Shown here piece after piece: positions 1 through 9,224 of a stretch of DNA of 64,000 nt. Source of the DNA: an uncultured Lachnospiraceae bacterium (GTDB lineage: Bacteria > Bacillota > Clostridia > Lachnospirales > Lachnospiraceae). The stretch lies in assembly GCA_910584915.1 (NCBI GenBank), contig CAJUDM010000011.1:1-64000 (forward strand), written 5' to 3'. The notes beneath the pieces were generated by a model, which was given only the letters and a program-made list of their open reading frames with translations, had not been told where the DNA came from and did not search any database. Both the position numbers and the translations under genes were made by a program. Each line of letters opens with the position of its first letter. Positions within the stretch are counted from its first letter, which is position 1.

Positions 1-56
1 TGCACTCCCGGAAAGGACTTATCGATGCCCTTCATCGTCAATATCACTTCACCCAC
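1..56 (-). CDS. Sugar ABC transporter ATP-binding protein, N-terminal end only
   Basis: Only the first 18 or so codons are inside the window. Read on the minus strand from a GTG at 56, they give a short lead-in followed by MKGIDKSFPGV. That is the usual opening of RbsA/MglA/XylG-type sugar ABC ATPases, just before the Walker A region. An in-frame stop lies at 78-80 and an AAGGTGAT ribosome-binding site precedes the GTG; another GTG at 47 and an ATG at 35 are alternatives. It follows the membrane-anchored sugar-binding protein gene on the same strand after about 260 bases, so the upstream two-component system probably controls this transporter. The remainder, including all catalytic motifs, lies outside the window. 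Confidence 0.6.
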   Translation of the reverse strand, partial: MGEVILTMKGIDKSFPGV

Positions 57-318
57 ATCATCACCTTGCTTTCCCTCTCAAATTCCGCCCGGCCGCTGCC
101 CCCGGCACAGGCATCCCTTTTCCGGGCTGTCCAAAAGACCGGTCCCGAAATATCTTCTCCCTGCCCGCCATGCGGCTCTCATATCTCTTCGGCGGCAGAC
201 TTCCATATACATGTCTGCCCGGACACAGCAGGCAGCGGGCATAATACCACCCACTGCCTTTAAGTATAAAGTGTATCGCAGTGATATGAAATAGAATATT
301 TTCTGGAAAAGGGTGAAA

Positions 319-1329
319 TTATTCCTCATCTGTCTCCCGGAACGGAAACAGAAGTTTTTGATTCTCCTCTGTATAGATCGTCTCCTTCGTGATCAGCACA
401 GAACCCGATTCCACCATCTTCGGCACCTCTTTACTCCTGGCAGCCTCATACGCCATCGACACGCCCAGGTATCCCATGTTCAGAGGACGCTGCACCACAA
501 TGGCGTCAAACACGCCGCTCTCCAGAAACTGGATCTCCTCCAGAGAACTGTCAAATCCCACCATATCGATCTCGCCCCCGAGCCCCATATCCCGGACCGC
601 CCTCGCCGCTCCGGAGGCGGAATCCTCATTCAGCCCAAATATGACATTGATGTCAGGATTTTCTGTAAGCATTGCCTTAGTCATTTCATATGACTTGTCA
701 TTGTTGGAATCACAGTAACGTATATCCACAATATGATCCGCATACTCACCGAGGGCTTCCACAAGTCCTCTCTCCCGCTCTACGGCGGTAGATACCCCTT
801 TGATATGTTCCATGATGCCGATCACGCTGTCTTCCTTCAGATAGGGCTTCATATATTCTCCCATCCGGTATCCCGCTTTCAGATTGTCTGTCGATACCAC
901 GCAGCACCCTACATCCTCCTCCATAAGGGAATCCAGAATAACCAGTTTAATACCCATCTCCTCCACCTTTTTGGCATAGGGCAGCGTCTTCACATAGTCG
1001 CTCGGTGCCAGCACGACCGCATCCGGACGAAGTTCTATTGCCTCCTCTATCATACTGTTCTGCAGATCCGTCTCCGTCTCGTAGGAAGGCGCAAGAACAG
1101 TCAGTTCCACGTTCCTCTCCGACGCCGCCATCTGCGCACCCTCTATCACATCGCTCCAGAATGTGTTGGAGTCATTGAGCCCCTTCGGGATCAGTACGAT
1201 CCGCACCACCAGTTCGCCGCTCCCCTCGCCGCTTTCTCCGCTTGAATAAAAAAACACGCTGAGAGCCGCCAGTATGGTTATCACGACGATCAGAACCAAA
1301 ATATACTTATGATGATCTCTTTCATGCAT
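319..1329 (-). CDS. Membrane-anchored periplasmic sugar-binding protein (LacI/RbsB-like)
   Basis: This 336-residue protein has an N-terminal membrane segment (about residues 9-28) with no lipobox cysteine. The rest is a type I periplasmic-binding fold (Peripla_BP_4) beginning near residue 40. It probably binds a monosaccharide outside the cell. The gene sits directly downstream of a YesN/YesM pair, with 33 bases between it and the kinase, and upstream of a sugar ABC ATPase. In many Clostridia such an anchored binding protein next to a YesM kinase serves as an extracellular sensing subunit rather than the transporter's carrier. The neighbouring fucI and kinase genes make L-fucose or a related deoxy sugar the likely ligand, but that is inference from context. 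Confidence 0.8.
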   Translation of the reverse strand: MHERDHHKYILVLIVVITILAALSVFFYSSGESGEGSGELVVRIVLIPKGLNDSNTFWSDVIEGAQMAASERNVELTVLAPSYETETDLQNSMIEEAIELRPDAVVLAPSDYVKTLPYAKKVEEMGIKLVILDSLMEEDVGCCVVSTDNLKAGYRMGEYMKPYLKEDSVIGIMEHIKGVSTAVERERGLVEALGEYADHIVDIRYCDSNNDKSYEMTKAMLTENPDINVIFGLNEDSASGAARAVRDMGLGGEIDMVGFDSSLEEIQFLESGVFDAIVVQRPLNMGYLGVSMAYEAARSKEVPKMVESGSVLITKETIYTEENQKLLFPFRETDEE

Positions 1330-1362
1330 ACCGACATCCTGTACCTTTCCGTGTCCGCCGGC

Positions 1363-3168
1363 TTACAGTGTCTCTCTTCCGGCTCCCTCTTTTCTCCTTA
1401 TCCATTCCCTCTCTATTTCCGGCAGCGGCAGATGAATGCTGACCGTTGTCCCCTCTTCTGCCCTGCTTTCAAAGGACAGCCCATACTCTCCTCCGTAATA
1501 CAGGCGGATACGGCGATGTACGTTCAATACCCCCACCCCGTTCTTCCGGGTATCCGTCTCCCTCTCATCAAACACGTGGGCGAGCTGTTCCTTCGTCATG
1601 CCGATGCCGTTGTCGATGATACGCAGTACAACCTGATCCTCCCAAAAACCGCCCTCTATCCGGACAAGCCCTTTTCCCTCCTTATATTTAATGCCGTGGT
1701 AAATGGCATTTTCCACAAGAGGCTGCACGATCAGTTTCACGACCTCCATCTGCAGGATCGCCGGCTCCACATCTATCTCATACTCCAGCTTGTCCACATA
1801 CCGCATCTTCTGGATGATCAGGTAACTTCTGGTGTATTCTATCTCCTCCTCCAGCGTGACCATCTCATTTTTATTGCTGATACTCTTGCGCAGAAGTTTT
1901 GCCAACGCGGACGTCATCAACACCACATTCTTCCGGTTGCCGCCCTCCGCCATCCAGATGATGGAGTCCAATGTATTGTACAGAAAATGCGGATTGATCT
2001 GCGCCTGCAGGGCATTTAATTCGCTCTTGCGTTTCTCCCTCTGCTCCGCGGTATTCTGCTCCACCAGTTCGCGGATCTTCAGGATCATATTCCGAAAAGA
2101 ACGGAACAGATCGGATATCTCATCCCCCGTGTCCGGCTCCTCAACCTCCACATCAAAGTTACCTCTCTCCACAGCCTTCATAGTCTCCCGAAGCTTTCGC
2201 AGCGGCTTTGTGATCATATCTGTCAGAAAAACAGACAGCGTCAGAGCCACTCCCACCAGCACGACCGCCATCAGATAAAACAGATTCCGGAGCCTGTTTG
2301 TCCTCGCCATCATCTCATCCAGATAGGTGACGCCCACCATTGTCCAGCCCGTCACCTCCGACCTGGAGACAGTGTAGAGTTTTTGTCCGTCTGCAGAAAA
2401 GACCGCCTCCTCCCCCTGTGCCATATCCGGTGTAAACTCCTCCTCCCAAAGGCCGCTGTAAATCAGCCTCTGTCTCGGGTGATAGATCAGGTTCCCCCCC
2501 TCATCCATGACAAACACATAACCTTTTGTCCCCAGATTTGTCTTTTCACAGAGCCTGCTGATGGAGCCGAAATTCAGATCCACGAAAAGGACGGCATCCA
2601 CACCTGCCCCCCCACCCGGAATCTCCCTGCTGAGCGTGACCACCCACGGGAATTCGTTGTTGACGATATTCTGGACATGGGAGGATGTGATGACTTCCTC
2701 CCCCGACAATGCCCTCTGATACCACTCTGTATCCTCATATCCCGCGTACGGATTGAGCATGGTGGACGTATTATTAATGAGGTAACGGCCATTACTGCAG
2801 ATGATGCCGATATTGCAGATATCATTTCCGGTGTTGGACAACGTCTGAAAAAGTTCCGCCACCCGTCCGCCGTATTCCTCTTTTATCTCCTCGTCTCCCG
2901 CCTCCGAAAACAGATAACTCTTCACATCCGAGTTTTCCACTACGATCTGCGCAATGCTCTCCATATTGGCAATATAGGAATCGATACTCTCATTCATCAT
3001 CTCGATCAGCTGGGATGTGTATTCGATCGCCGTATTCCGCACAGCGGTCCTGCTCTGTTTGATGGAGATCACCATGAAACTGACCACCGCTGCCGCCACG
3101 ATAAACAGAAGGGAGATATTGATCTTTCCCTGCAGGCTTTTTGCATAAGTGCCGCTTTGTCTTGCCAT
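1363..3168 (-). CDS. Sensor histidine kinase, YesM family
   Basis: The 601-residue protein has a membrane segment near residues 18-40, an extracellular Cache-like sensor region, a second segment near 290-312 and a HAMP region. The HisKA_7TM-like phosphoacceptor motif NPHFLYNTLDS follows near residue 395. The C-terminal HATPase_c domain shows an N box (VENAIYHG) and a G box (DNGIGM). This is the standard YesM layout for sensing carbohydrates outside the cell. Its start lies 3 bases after the response-regulator stop, so the two genes are co-transcribed and probably translationally coupled. Its partner is the YesN-like regulator at 3172-4782, and the anchored sugar-binding protein follows at once. 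Confidence 0.93.
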   Translation of the reverse strand: MARQSGTYAKSLQGKINISLLFIVAAAVVSFMVISIKQSRTAVRNTAIEYTSQLIEMMNESIDSYIANMESIAQIVVENSDVKSYLFSEAGDEEIKEEYGGRVAELFQTLSNTGNDICNIGIICSNGRYLINNTSTMLNPYAGYEDTEWYQRALSGEEVITSSHVQNIVNNEFPWVVTLSREIPGGGAGVDAVLFVDLNFGSISRLCEKTNLGTKGYVFVMDEGGNLIYHPRQRLIYSGLWEEEFTPDMAQGEEAVFSADGQKLYTVSRSEVTGWTMVGVTYLDEMMARTNRLRNLFYLMAVVLVGVALTLSVFLTDMITKPLRKLRETMKAVERGNFDVEVEEPDTGDEISDLFRSFRNMILKIRELVEQNTAEQREKRKSELNALQAQINPHFLYNTLDSIIWMAEGGNRKNVVLMTSALAKLLRKSISNKNEMVTLEEEIEYTRSYLIIQKMRYVDKLEYEIDVEPAILQMEVVKLIVQPLVENAIYHGIKYKEGKGLVRIEGGFWEDQVVLRIIDNGIGMTKEQLAHVFDERETDTRKNGVGVLNVHRRIRLYYGGEYGLSFESRAEEGTTVSIHLPLPEIEREWIRRKEGAGRETL

Positions 3169-3171
3169 ATC

Positions 3172-4782
3172 CTAATTCCTTAACTGCTTTGCATACTCGG
3201 TTGGAGTCACACCGGTATGTTTTTTAAAGATCGAACTGAAATAGTGGGGATCATTATACCCAACCGCCAGGGCAACCTCATAACTCTTCATATTCGATGC
3301 CTCCAAAAGCCCCTTCGCCTTTTCCATCCGTATCCTTGTCAGTGCCTCCACAAAAGTCTCCCCTGTGGCATTCTTAAAGATCGTACTGAAATAGCTGGTG
3401 CTGACGCAAAGATGGCTGCATACGCTGCCCAGGGACAGATTGACATTGCTGTAATTCTTCTCCATATAATCAAGTGCCAGCACCGCCTGTTTCTGGTTCG
3501 TGCTTTCCCGCTTTCCCGCAATATCACCGGAAAGTTTGCTGCAGAACGCCAGAAAGCATACCTCCACATCCGCGAGATGCCTGTACTCGGGCAGATGATT
3601 GATAAATTCCGCCTCCTCCGTCTCCCTGCCGATATCCACCTCATTGTCTTCCAAATTGATCAGGATCGTGAGTACCATATTCTGGATATGCAGAAGCAGC
3701 TTTTTCCTGTCGCAGCCCGATTCCCGGAATTCCTGAAACATCCGCGCTGTGTCCGCCTCCAGTTCAGGAAGCCTGTTCAGTTTGATCGAAAGCACCAGCT
3801 TATCCACCCAGTAGGATGTCCGCAGGTAGCCGCTCCCCTGCCTGCCGGAAAAGTCCTTCTCATACACAAATACGCGCTCTTCCAGCAAAAATCTGTTTTC
3901 CCTCGCGCGCAGCGTCCCGGCATAACTCGCCGCCCAGTTTTCAGGTCCCGAGACGGTCTGTCCAACCAGAATGCAGACTTTCATCTTCATAAAATGCCTC
4001 ATGGCGTCCACGATACTGCCACCCGTCTTCTCGATCTCCCTTTGCAGCGCTGTCTCGGAATCTTCCGAGAAAACGCAGATGCTCCTGTTTTCTGTATTCT
4101 GCAGAAAGATGACATGCGGATTCTCCCGCACCAGTTCCTCGCTGATGTTGGCGACGGAAAACTCCAAAAGTTCCTGTGTGCTCTCCGGGTACAGCTTTAA
4201 AAATGCTGAGGCATCCTCCAGTTCTATCATTGTCACCGCCTGACATTTTCCCTCTGCCCGAAGTCCGAAATATTCCATTCTGGGCAGTATGTCATTCGGC
4301 GGATAATTCCCCTCCAACAGCCTGCTCAGGAAATGATTGCGCAGGATCGGCATATTCTTCCTGTATTCCTGCTGGATCTTTTCGAGCTGCCCCCTCTTCT
4401 CGGCGGCCGCATTCAGTTTTTTCCGTATCTTCCCCAGTTCTTCCACCAGCTCCACGGAAGTGATCGGCTTCAGGATATAGTCCGCTACCTCGTACCGCAT
4501 CGCCTGCTTCGCATAATCAAAATCATCATAGCCGCTGATGATCACCACCATGATCTCCGGGTGGTGTTCATGGACATGGGCGGCAAGCCCGATCCCGTCC
4601 AGCACCGGCATACAGATATCCGTCAGGATCAGATCCGGCTTTACCTCCTCGATCAGGGCGATTGCCGCCTTTCCGTTTTCCGCGGTGCCTGCCAGCACAA
4701 AATCCACCTCCTCCCAGGGGGTGTTTTTGCTGATGGCGTCGCGGGTCAAGTATTCGTCGTCTACAAGGATTACTTTGTACAT
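3172..4782 (-). CDS. Response regulator with AraC-type DNA-binding domain, YesN family
   Basis: The protein has 536 residues. Residues 1-120 form a receiver domain with the phosphoacceptor aspartate in DLILTDICMP (near residue 55) and the conserved lysine in LKPIT. A long middle region of about 290 residues has no clear catalytic motif. The last 100 residues are an AraC/XylS double helix-turn-helix (VSTSYFSTIFK, then VGYNDPHYFSSIFKKHTG). It is the first gene of the regulator-kinase-binding-protein operon and should activate the sugar transporter that follows. Ahead of it lies a 148-bp palindromic element rather than an obvious promoter. Confidence 0.93.
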   Translation of the reverse strand: MYKVILVDDEYLTRDAISKNTPWEEVDFVLAGTAENGKAAIALIEEVKPDLILTDICMPVLDGIGLAAHVHEHHPEIMVVIISGYDDFDYAKQAMRYEVADYILKPITSVELVEELGKIRKKLNAAAEKRGQLEKIQQEYRKNMPILRNHFLSRLLEGNYPPNDILPRMEYFGLRAEGKCQAVTMIELEDASAFLKLYPESTQELLEFSVANISEELVRENPHVIFLQNTENRSICVFSEDSETALQREIEKTGGSIVDAMRHFMKMKVCILVGQTVSGPENWAASYAGTLRARENRFLLEERVFVYEKDFSGRQGSGYLRTSYWVDKLVLSIKLNRLPELEADTARMFQEFRESGCDRKKLLLHIQNMVLTILINLEDNEVDIGRETEEAEFINHLPEYRHLADVEVCFLAFCSKLSGDIAGKRESTNQKQAVLALDYMEKNYSNVNLSLGSVCSHLCVSTSYFSTIFKNATGETFVEALTRIRMEKAKGLLEASNMKSYEVALAVGYNDPHYFSSIFKKHTGVTPTEYAKQLRN

Positions 4783-4811
4783 AGAACTCCTTTGTCGATA
4801 TGAGTCCTCCT

Positions 4812-4959
4812 GGGCAGGATATCTTCTGTATTCAGCCGCGCCGGACGCCGGAAGGAAAATAAAATTCTCTGTCGCCGCACTCTCGCTTCTTGAGTATTTT
4901 ATTTTCCTTCCAGCTGGCTAAGGTACTAACTAAGGCTTCATACGGAAGATATCCTGCCC
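4812..4959. repeat. 148-bp nested palindromic element
   Basis: The 217-bp gap between the kinase stop and the response-regulator start is mostly one long imperfect palindrome. The outer arms are 15 bp and perfect (4812-4826, GGGCAGGATATCTTC, against 4945-4959). The inner arms are also 15 bp and perfect (4850-4864, GGAAGGAAAATAAAA, against 4897-4911). It may act as a bidirectional terminator between the sugar-kinase unit and the two-component operon, or be a small non-autonomous mobile repeat. No target-site duplication was identified. Confidence 0.7.
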
Positions 4960-5000
4960 GGGCTGCGTTCTCAAAAAAAGATATATTCTTATAAAAATAT

Positions 5001-6479
5001 TTACGCTTCCTGGCCTGTCACTTTCAGGTAGGTTTTGTATGCCTCCTCCCAAACTTCCTCATCCTGCGGCGCATAGTGCGCGATGGGTTCGGAGGCGGCG
5101 ATAACGCGGCGGGCTTCGTCGATATCTTTGATCTCGCCGGTCGCCATGAGCTGCAGGGCGATGTTGCCGTAGACTGTCGCCTCGATGGGGCCTGCGGATA
5201 CTTCCCTGTGGCAGGCGTTGGCGGTAAGCTGACAGAGCATATGGCTCTGGATGCCGCCGCCCAGCATATAGATCACAGGATATTCCTTGCCGGTGCAGGC
5301 TTTGATCTGATCGATGGTGTTCCTGTATTTCATCGCTAGGCTCTGATTGATGCAGCGCACGATCTCGCCGTCCGTCTGCGGTACATACTGACCGGTCTTC
5401 TCGCAGTATTCCCTGATCCTCCTGGGGATATTTCCCGCGGGGTTAAATTCCGGCGCAGCCGTATCCACGAAACATTTTAACGGTTCCGCTTCCTGTGCCA
5501 TCTTCTCCATCTCGCCGAAGCTGTACTCTCTGCCCTCTCTGATCCACTGTCTGCGGCTCTCCTGGATCATCCACAGACCGATGATGTTTTTCAGGAAGGA
5601 AATCCTGCCGCCGTAGCCGGACTCGTTGGTGATATCCAGCCTGGAGGAAGTCTCATTGATCAGAGGCTTATCCAGCTCCGTCCCGAACAGGGACCAGGTG
5701 CCGCAGCTCATAAAGATAAAGTCCTTCTCCTGGGTGGGCACGCTGACCATGGCGCTCTGGGTGTCATGTCCCGCAACCGCGATGACATCAATGTCACCTT
5801 CTAACCCCAGCTCTTCCTTGATCGCCTCTGTCACCTTCCCCGCCTTTGTGCCGCAGGGGATGATCTCCGGCAGAATCCTCTCCGGAATGCCGAGGGCGTC
5901 CAACACCTCCTTCGACCACTTGCCGGTGTAGGCGTCCATCAGCTGTGTGGTGGATGCGATGGAAAACTCCGCGTGTTTTTCGCCGGTCAGGAAATATCCC
6001 AGAAGATCAGGCGTCAAAAGGATCTTGTCCGTCCTCTCGAATATTTCCGGCCGCTCCCTGACCAGGGACAGAAGCTGGAACGCCGTATTAAATTCCATAA
6101 ACTGAAGGCCTGTGATCCCGTAGAATTTCTCCCTGTCGATCAGCTTAAAGCTCTCCTCGATCAGCCCCACGGTCCTTTTGTCCCGATAGTGGATCGGGTT
6201 TTCCAAAAGCCGCCCGTCCTTATCAAGCATACCGAAGTCAACGCCCCAGGTATCGATGCCGATGCTGCCAAAGCCCCCGGCGTGTTTCGCCTTGATCATG
6301 CCCTGTTTCATCTCAAAAAACAGGCGCAGGGTGTCCCAGTACATCGTGTCCCCGATGATGACCGGATCGTTGGAAAAACGGTGCACCTCCTGCAATACGA
6401 TCTTCTCTCCGTCATATTCTCCGATGATCGCGCGCCCCGAAGAGGCGCCGAAATCGAATGCCAGTACTCTTTTACTCAA
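5001..6479 (-). CDS. Rhamnulokinase-family sugar kinase, probable L-fuculokinase
   Basis: This is a FGGY-family carbohydrate kinase of about 492 residues, close to the usual RhaB length. The N-terminal phosphate-binding motif is FDFGASSGRA, the sugar-site region reads GIDTWGVDFG, and the second-lobe signature is MSCGTWSLFG. I chose the TTG at 6479 because a strong AGGAGGG lies 9 bases upstream; the ATG 45 bases earlier would add residues not typical of the family. The family resemblance is to rhamnulokinase. Pairing with an L-fucose isomerase gene immediately upstream argues that it phosphorylates L-fuculose, as in other gut Lachnospiraceae. No aldolase gene is visible in the window. Confidence 0.85.
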   Translation of the reverse strand: MSKRVLAFDFGASSGRAIIGEYDGEKIVLQEVHRFSNDPVIIGDTMYWDTLRLFFEMKQGMIKAKHAGGFGSIGIDTWGVDFGMLDKDGRLLENPIHYRDKRTVGLIEESFKLIDREKFYGITGLQFMEFNTAFQLLSLVRERPEIFERTDKILLTPDLLGYFLTGEKHAEFSIASTTQLMDAYTGKWSKEVLDALGIPERILPEIIPCGTKAGKVTEAIKEELGLEGDIDVIAVAGHDTQSAMVSVPTQEKDFIFMSCGTWSLFGTELDKPLINETSSRLDITNESGYGGRISFLKNIIGLWMIQESRRQWIREGREYSFGEMEKMAQEAEPLKCFVDTAAPEFNPAGNIPRRIREYCEKTGQYVPQTDGEIVRCINQSLAMKYRNTIDQIKACTGKEYPVIYMLGGGIQSHMLCQLTANACHREVSAGPIEATVYGNIALQLMATGEIKDIDEARRVIAASEPIAHYAPQDEEVWEEAYKTYLKVTGQEA

Positions 6480-6516
6480 AATCTTATACCCTCCTGTTCC
6501 AGTTTCACAGTTATTA

Positions 6517-6602
6517 CAACTCACAAACGCTTCGCTTTTTGTTCGTATCCCTCGCTTTCAGCTCGGTCTATTCCAGTTCCGCAGTATCACCTACAGCACA
6601 TC
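6517..6602. repeat. Dispersed 86-bp intergenic repeat, copy 1
   Basis: This 86-bp stretch matches 32363-32448 along its whole length, with differences mainly in the middle third. It contains the hairpin-forming core AAACGCTTCGCTTTTTG and a shared tail ending CAGCACATC. It sits 38 bases upstream of the TTG start of the sugar kinase, in the 5' leader. Copy 2 lies 35 bases upstream of ridA in the same orientation, so the element may carry a promoter or a leader structure. Confidence 0.75.
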
Positions 6603-6732
6603 CTGACCGAACTCAATTTCCATCAAAAAACGAGAACCTTCTCTATTTGCTCCTGCAAATCGAGAAGTAGCGAATAACTCCACCTGCCGGTGCAGTTATT
6701 CTTAGTTATGCGCTTCCGGTGATACTGCTGTC

Positions 6733-6775
6733 CTATAAATAAATCCCGGCACGGAAATACCTGCCGCGCCGGGAT
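6733..6775 (-). terminator. Intrinsic terminator downstream of fucI
   Basis: On the minus strand a 12-bp stem with one mismatch (6743-6754 with 6764-6775; arm ATCCCGGC) is followed by a T-rich tract. It lies 20 bases after the fucI stop. The sugar kinase downstream may therefore have its own promoter within the leader that holds the 86-bp repeat. Confidence 0.6.
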
Positions 6776-6794
6776 GTCCCGCTGCAAATACTAT

Positions 6795-8606
6795 TTATTT
6801 TACTGTCTTGTACATCGGTCCGTATGTGGAGCATGCCCTGTAATCAGCGCCCTCTTTGTCCGCTGTGCCGAATGCGCCCCATGCTGCCGGGCGGAAGATG
6901 TCATCTGCCGGTACATTGTGCATTGCCACAGGAATTCTCAATATGGAGCACATCGTGATCAGGTCGGCGCCGATATGTCCGTAGGAAATCGCGCCGTGGT
7001 TAGCGCCCCAGTTGTTCATCACATCGTAAGCGCTCTTGAAGGGGCTGCCCTCCCTGCCGTCCGTCCTCGGAGCAAACCATGTGCAGGGCCATGTGTAGTC
7101 CGTTCTCTTCCAGAGCGTGTCGGAAACTTCCTCGGGCAGAGCCACCGTCCAGCCCTCCGCGATCTGCAGTACGGGGCCTAAGCCTTTCACAAGGTTCAGG
7201 CGAATCATGGTCGCAGGCATTTCCGCCCTTGTCTCAAATCTGGAGGAGAAGCCGCCGCCGCGGAAATATCCGTTGTCAGCCGCGCACCACTCGGTAGCGT
7301 CCATAATCGCCTTCTGGTCCTCCTCTGTCACGTTGTACCATTCCTTCATAACGGCATTGCCGTTCTCATCCTTGCAGACACCGGATGCGTCCAGGCAGCA
7401 TGCGCCGGAGTTGATCAGGTGGATAAAGCCGTTCGCATCTTTCGCGTGTCCCTCGATATCGTAGCCTGTCACCCTCTTCACGGAAGTGTCGCTCCAGCAG
7501 GTGCGGACATCCGCAAACATCTGCGCCCTGTTGGTGAGGAGTTTCATAAACAGCATGCCGAGGCCGTTCAGCACATCGTTCTCCGTCGCCAGAACGAAAG
7601 GCTCTCTCGCGCCGTTCCAGTCGAAGGAAGTATTTAACATAGCCTCGGGGAAGTCACAGTTCGGCCAGTGGTCCGTCCACTGTCTCTGCCCCTGGAAACC
7701 GCCGCAGATCGCATTGTGTCCAACCGCCTCTTCCTCGCAGCCTTCCGGCAGGTTCGGGTTGCCCTGATACAGATCTTCGATGATGACCGCCATCTTCGCG
7801 ATGAATTCCCAGTCTTTCTCTTTCTTCTCATCGGAACTTCTCACGAAATCAGGATTCTTGTCAAAACCTTCCTTGCAGTTTTCCTTGATCCATGCAAGCG
7901 CTTTCTGATACTCGTCCTCGTTGTAGATATGTTCCTCTATTCTGCGGAGGATCTCCACTTCATCGATGGATTCCACACGCATACCGAGATATTCTTCTAT
8001 GAACGCCTGATCGATGATGGAACCGCCGATACCCATCGTGACGGAACCGATCTGGAGATAGGATTTATCTCTCATGGATGCGGCAGCCACAGCCGCGCGC
8101 CCGAACCGAAGCAGCTTCGCCTCTACGTCTGCGGGGATGGATGTGTCGTCAGCCTCGAGAACCTCATGTCCGTAAATACCGAACGCGGGCAGCCCCTTCT
8201 GTGCATGGGTGGCAAGCACGGATGCCAGATAGACAGCGCCCGGCCTCTCCGTTCCGTTAAAGCCCCATACCGCCTTGATGGTCTGCGGGTTCATATCCAT
8301 CGTCTCGGAACCGTAGCACCAGCAGGGAGTTACCGTCAATGTGATCGCAACGCCTTCTCTTCTGAATTTTGCTTCACATGCCGCGGACTCCGCCACACGC
8401 CCGATCGTCGTGTCGGCGATCACAACCTTCACCGGCTCGCCGTTGGAGTATTTCAGGTTTTCCTCAAACAGTTTCGCAGCGGACTTTGCCATGTTCATCG
8501 TCTGCTCTTCCAGAGACTCCCTCACCTTCAACGCGCCCCTGCGGCCGTCGATCACAGGTCTGATGCCGATTACCGGATACTCACCGATATATCTGTTTTT
8601 TGCCAT
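6795..8606 (-). CDS. fucI: L-fucose isomerase
   Basis: This cytoplasmic enzyme converts L-fucose to L-fuculose, with D-arabinose as a possible alternative substrate. The 603-residue protein matches the usual FucI length of about 590. It carries family blocks such as GYGHEVLEAD-like IYGHEVLEADD, the metal-site region near FQGQRQWTDHWPNCDFPE, and a C-terminal stretch with NNWGANHGAISYGHIG. I chose ATG 8606, which has GGAGGG 8 bases upstream; the longer frame would run into the tandem repeat region. The sugar kinase follows downstream on the same strand. A promoter is proposed at 8883-8911. An AraC regulator is divergently placed at 9225. Confidence 0.95.
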   Translation of the reverse strand: MAKNRYIGEYPVIGIRPVIDGRRGALKVRESLEEQTMNMAKSAAKLFEENLKYSNGEPVKVVIADTTIGRVAESAACEAKFRREGVAITLTVTPCWCYGSETMDMNPQTIKAVWGFNGTERPGAVYLASVLATHAQKGLPAFGIYGHEVLEADDTSIPADVEAKLLRFGRAAVAAASMRDKSYLQIGSVTMGIGGSIIDQAFIEEYLGMRVESIDEVEILRRIEEHIYNEDEYQKALAWIKENCKEGFDKNPDFVRSSDEKKEKDWEFIAKMAVIIEDLYQGNPNLPEGCEEEAVGHNAICGGFQGQRQWTDHWPNCDFPEAMLNTSFDWNGAREPFVLATENDVLNGLGMLFMKLLTNRAQMFADVRTCWSDTSVKRVTGYDIEGHAKDANGFIHLINSGACCLDASGVCKDENGNAVMKEWYNVTEEDQKAIMDATEWCAADNGYFRGGGFSSRFETRAEMPATMIRLNLVKGLGPVLQIAEGWTVALPEEVSDTLWKRTDYTWPCTWFAPRTDGREGSPFKSAYDVMNNWGANHGAISYGHIGADLITMCSILRIPVAMHNVPADDIFRPAAWGAFGTADKEGADYRACSTYGPMYKTVK

Positions 8607-8640
8607 AGTACATTTCCCTCCATAATGAATTTGTGTGTGC

Positions 8641-8849
8641 TGCTTTCGCAGCTGCGCCTCCTCGCTTCGCTCTGAGGACCTGCTACTCGCTAAATTGCTT
8701 TGCAATTTCGCTCGTTAACTTATAGCTGCTTTCGCAGCTGCGCCTCCTCGCTTCGCTCTGAAGACCCGCTACTCGCTAAATTGCTTTGCAATTTCGCTCG
8801 TTAACTTATAGCTGCTTTCGCAGCTACGCCTCCTCGCTTCGCTCTGAGG
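8641..8849. repeat. Tandem repeat, 86-bp period, about 2.4 copies
   Basis: Copies begin at 8641, 8727 and 8813 with an exact 86-bp period; the last is truncated after about 37 bp. Each unit holds self-complementary pieces (CAGCTGCTTTCGCAGCTG-like, TTGCTTTGCAA, CTCGCTTCGCTCTGAG), so the transcribed leader would form several hairpins per unit. It lies between the proposed fucI promoter and the fucI start, so it would be part of the fucI 5' leader. Confidence 0.85.
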
Positions 8850-8882
8850 CTGGAAGCAGCACAGCTGCTTCCTATAAGTTAT

Positions 8883-8911
8883 AGTATACAACATTTTTCA
8901 GGAAATGACAG
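8883..8911 (-). promoter_or_regulatory. Probable fucI promoter
   Basis: On the minus strand a TATACT -10 box (8883-8888) is preceded, after 17 bases, by CTGTCA (8906-8911), which matches 4 of 6 bases of the -35 consensus. Transcription would run through the 86-bp tandem repeats into fucI. The weak -35 box fits activator dependence, possibly on the divergent AraC protein; that is inference. Confidence 0.45.
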
Positions 8912-9224
8912 GCATATTTATATTATTATATGGACAATTTTTGCGATTTTTATGGACTAACCATCATTCGTGAGTTATAATATCCTCCAAACAGTTGAAT
9001 TTTCCGCTTTTTTTGGTGATTGTCACCAATTTTTGGCGGTATTCCGGGATGAGCCAGGTCCCGCCGCGGACGGCAGAGCTTCAACTCTGTATCGCCTCAG
9101 GGAAAATGTGTCTTAAATTAAAGCACACGGCTGTTTGTGCAGGAGCGTCACAAATAAGCCCTGACGGCGCACGAACTCTTCCACGCATCCACGCTGCGTA
9201 AAACGCTCCGGAATGGAGATCCGT

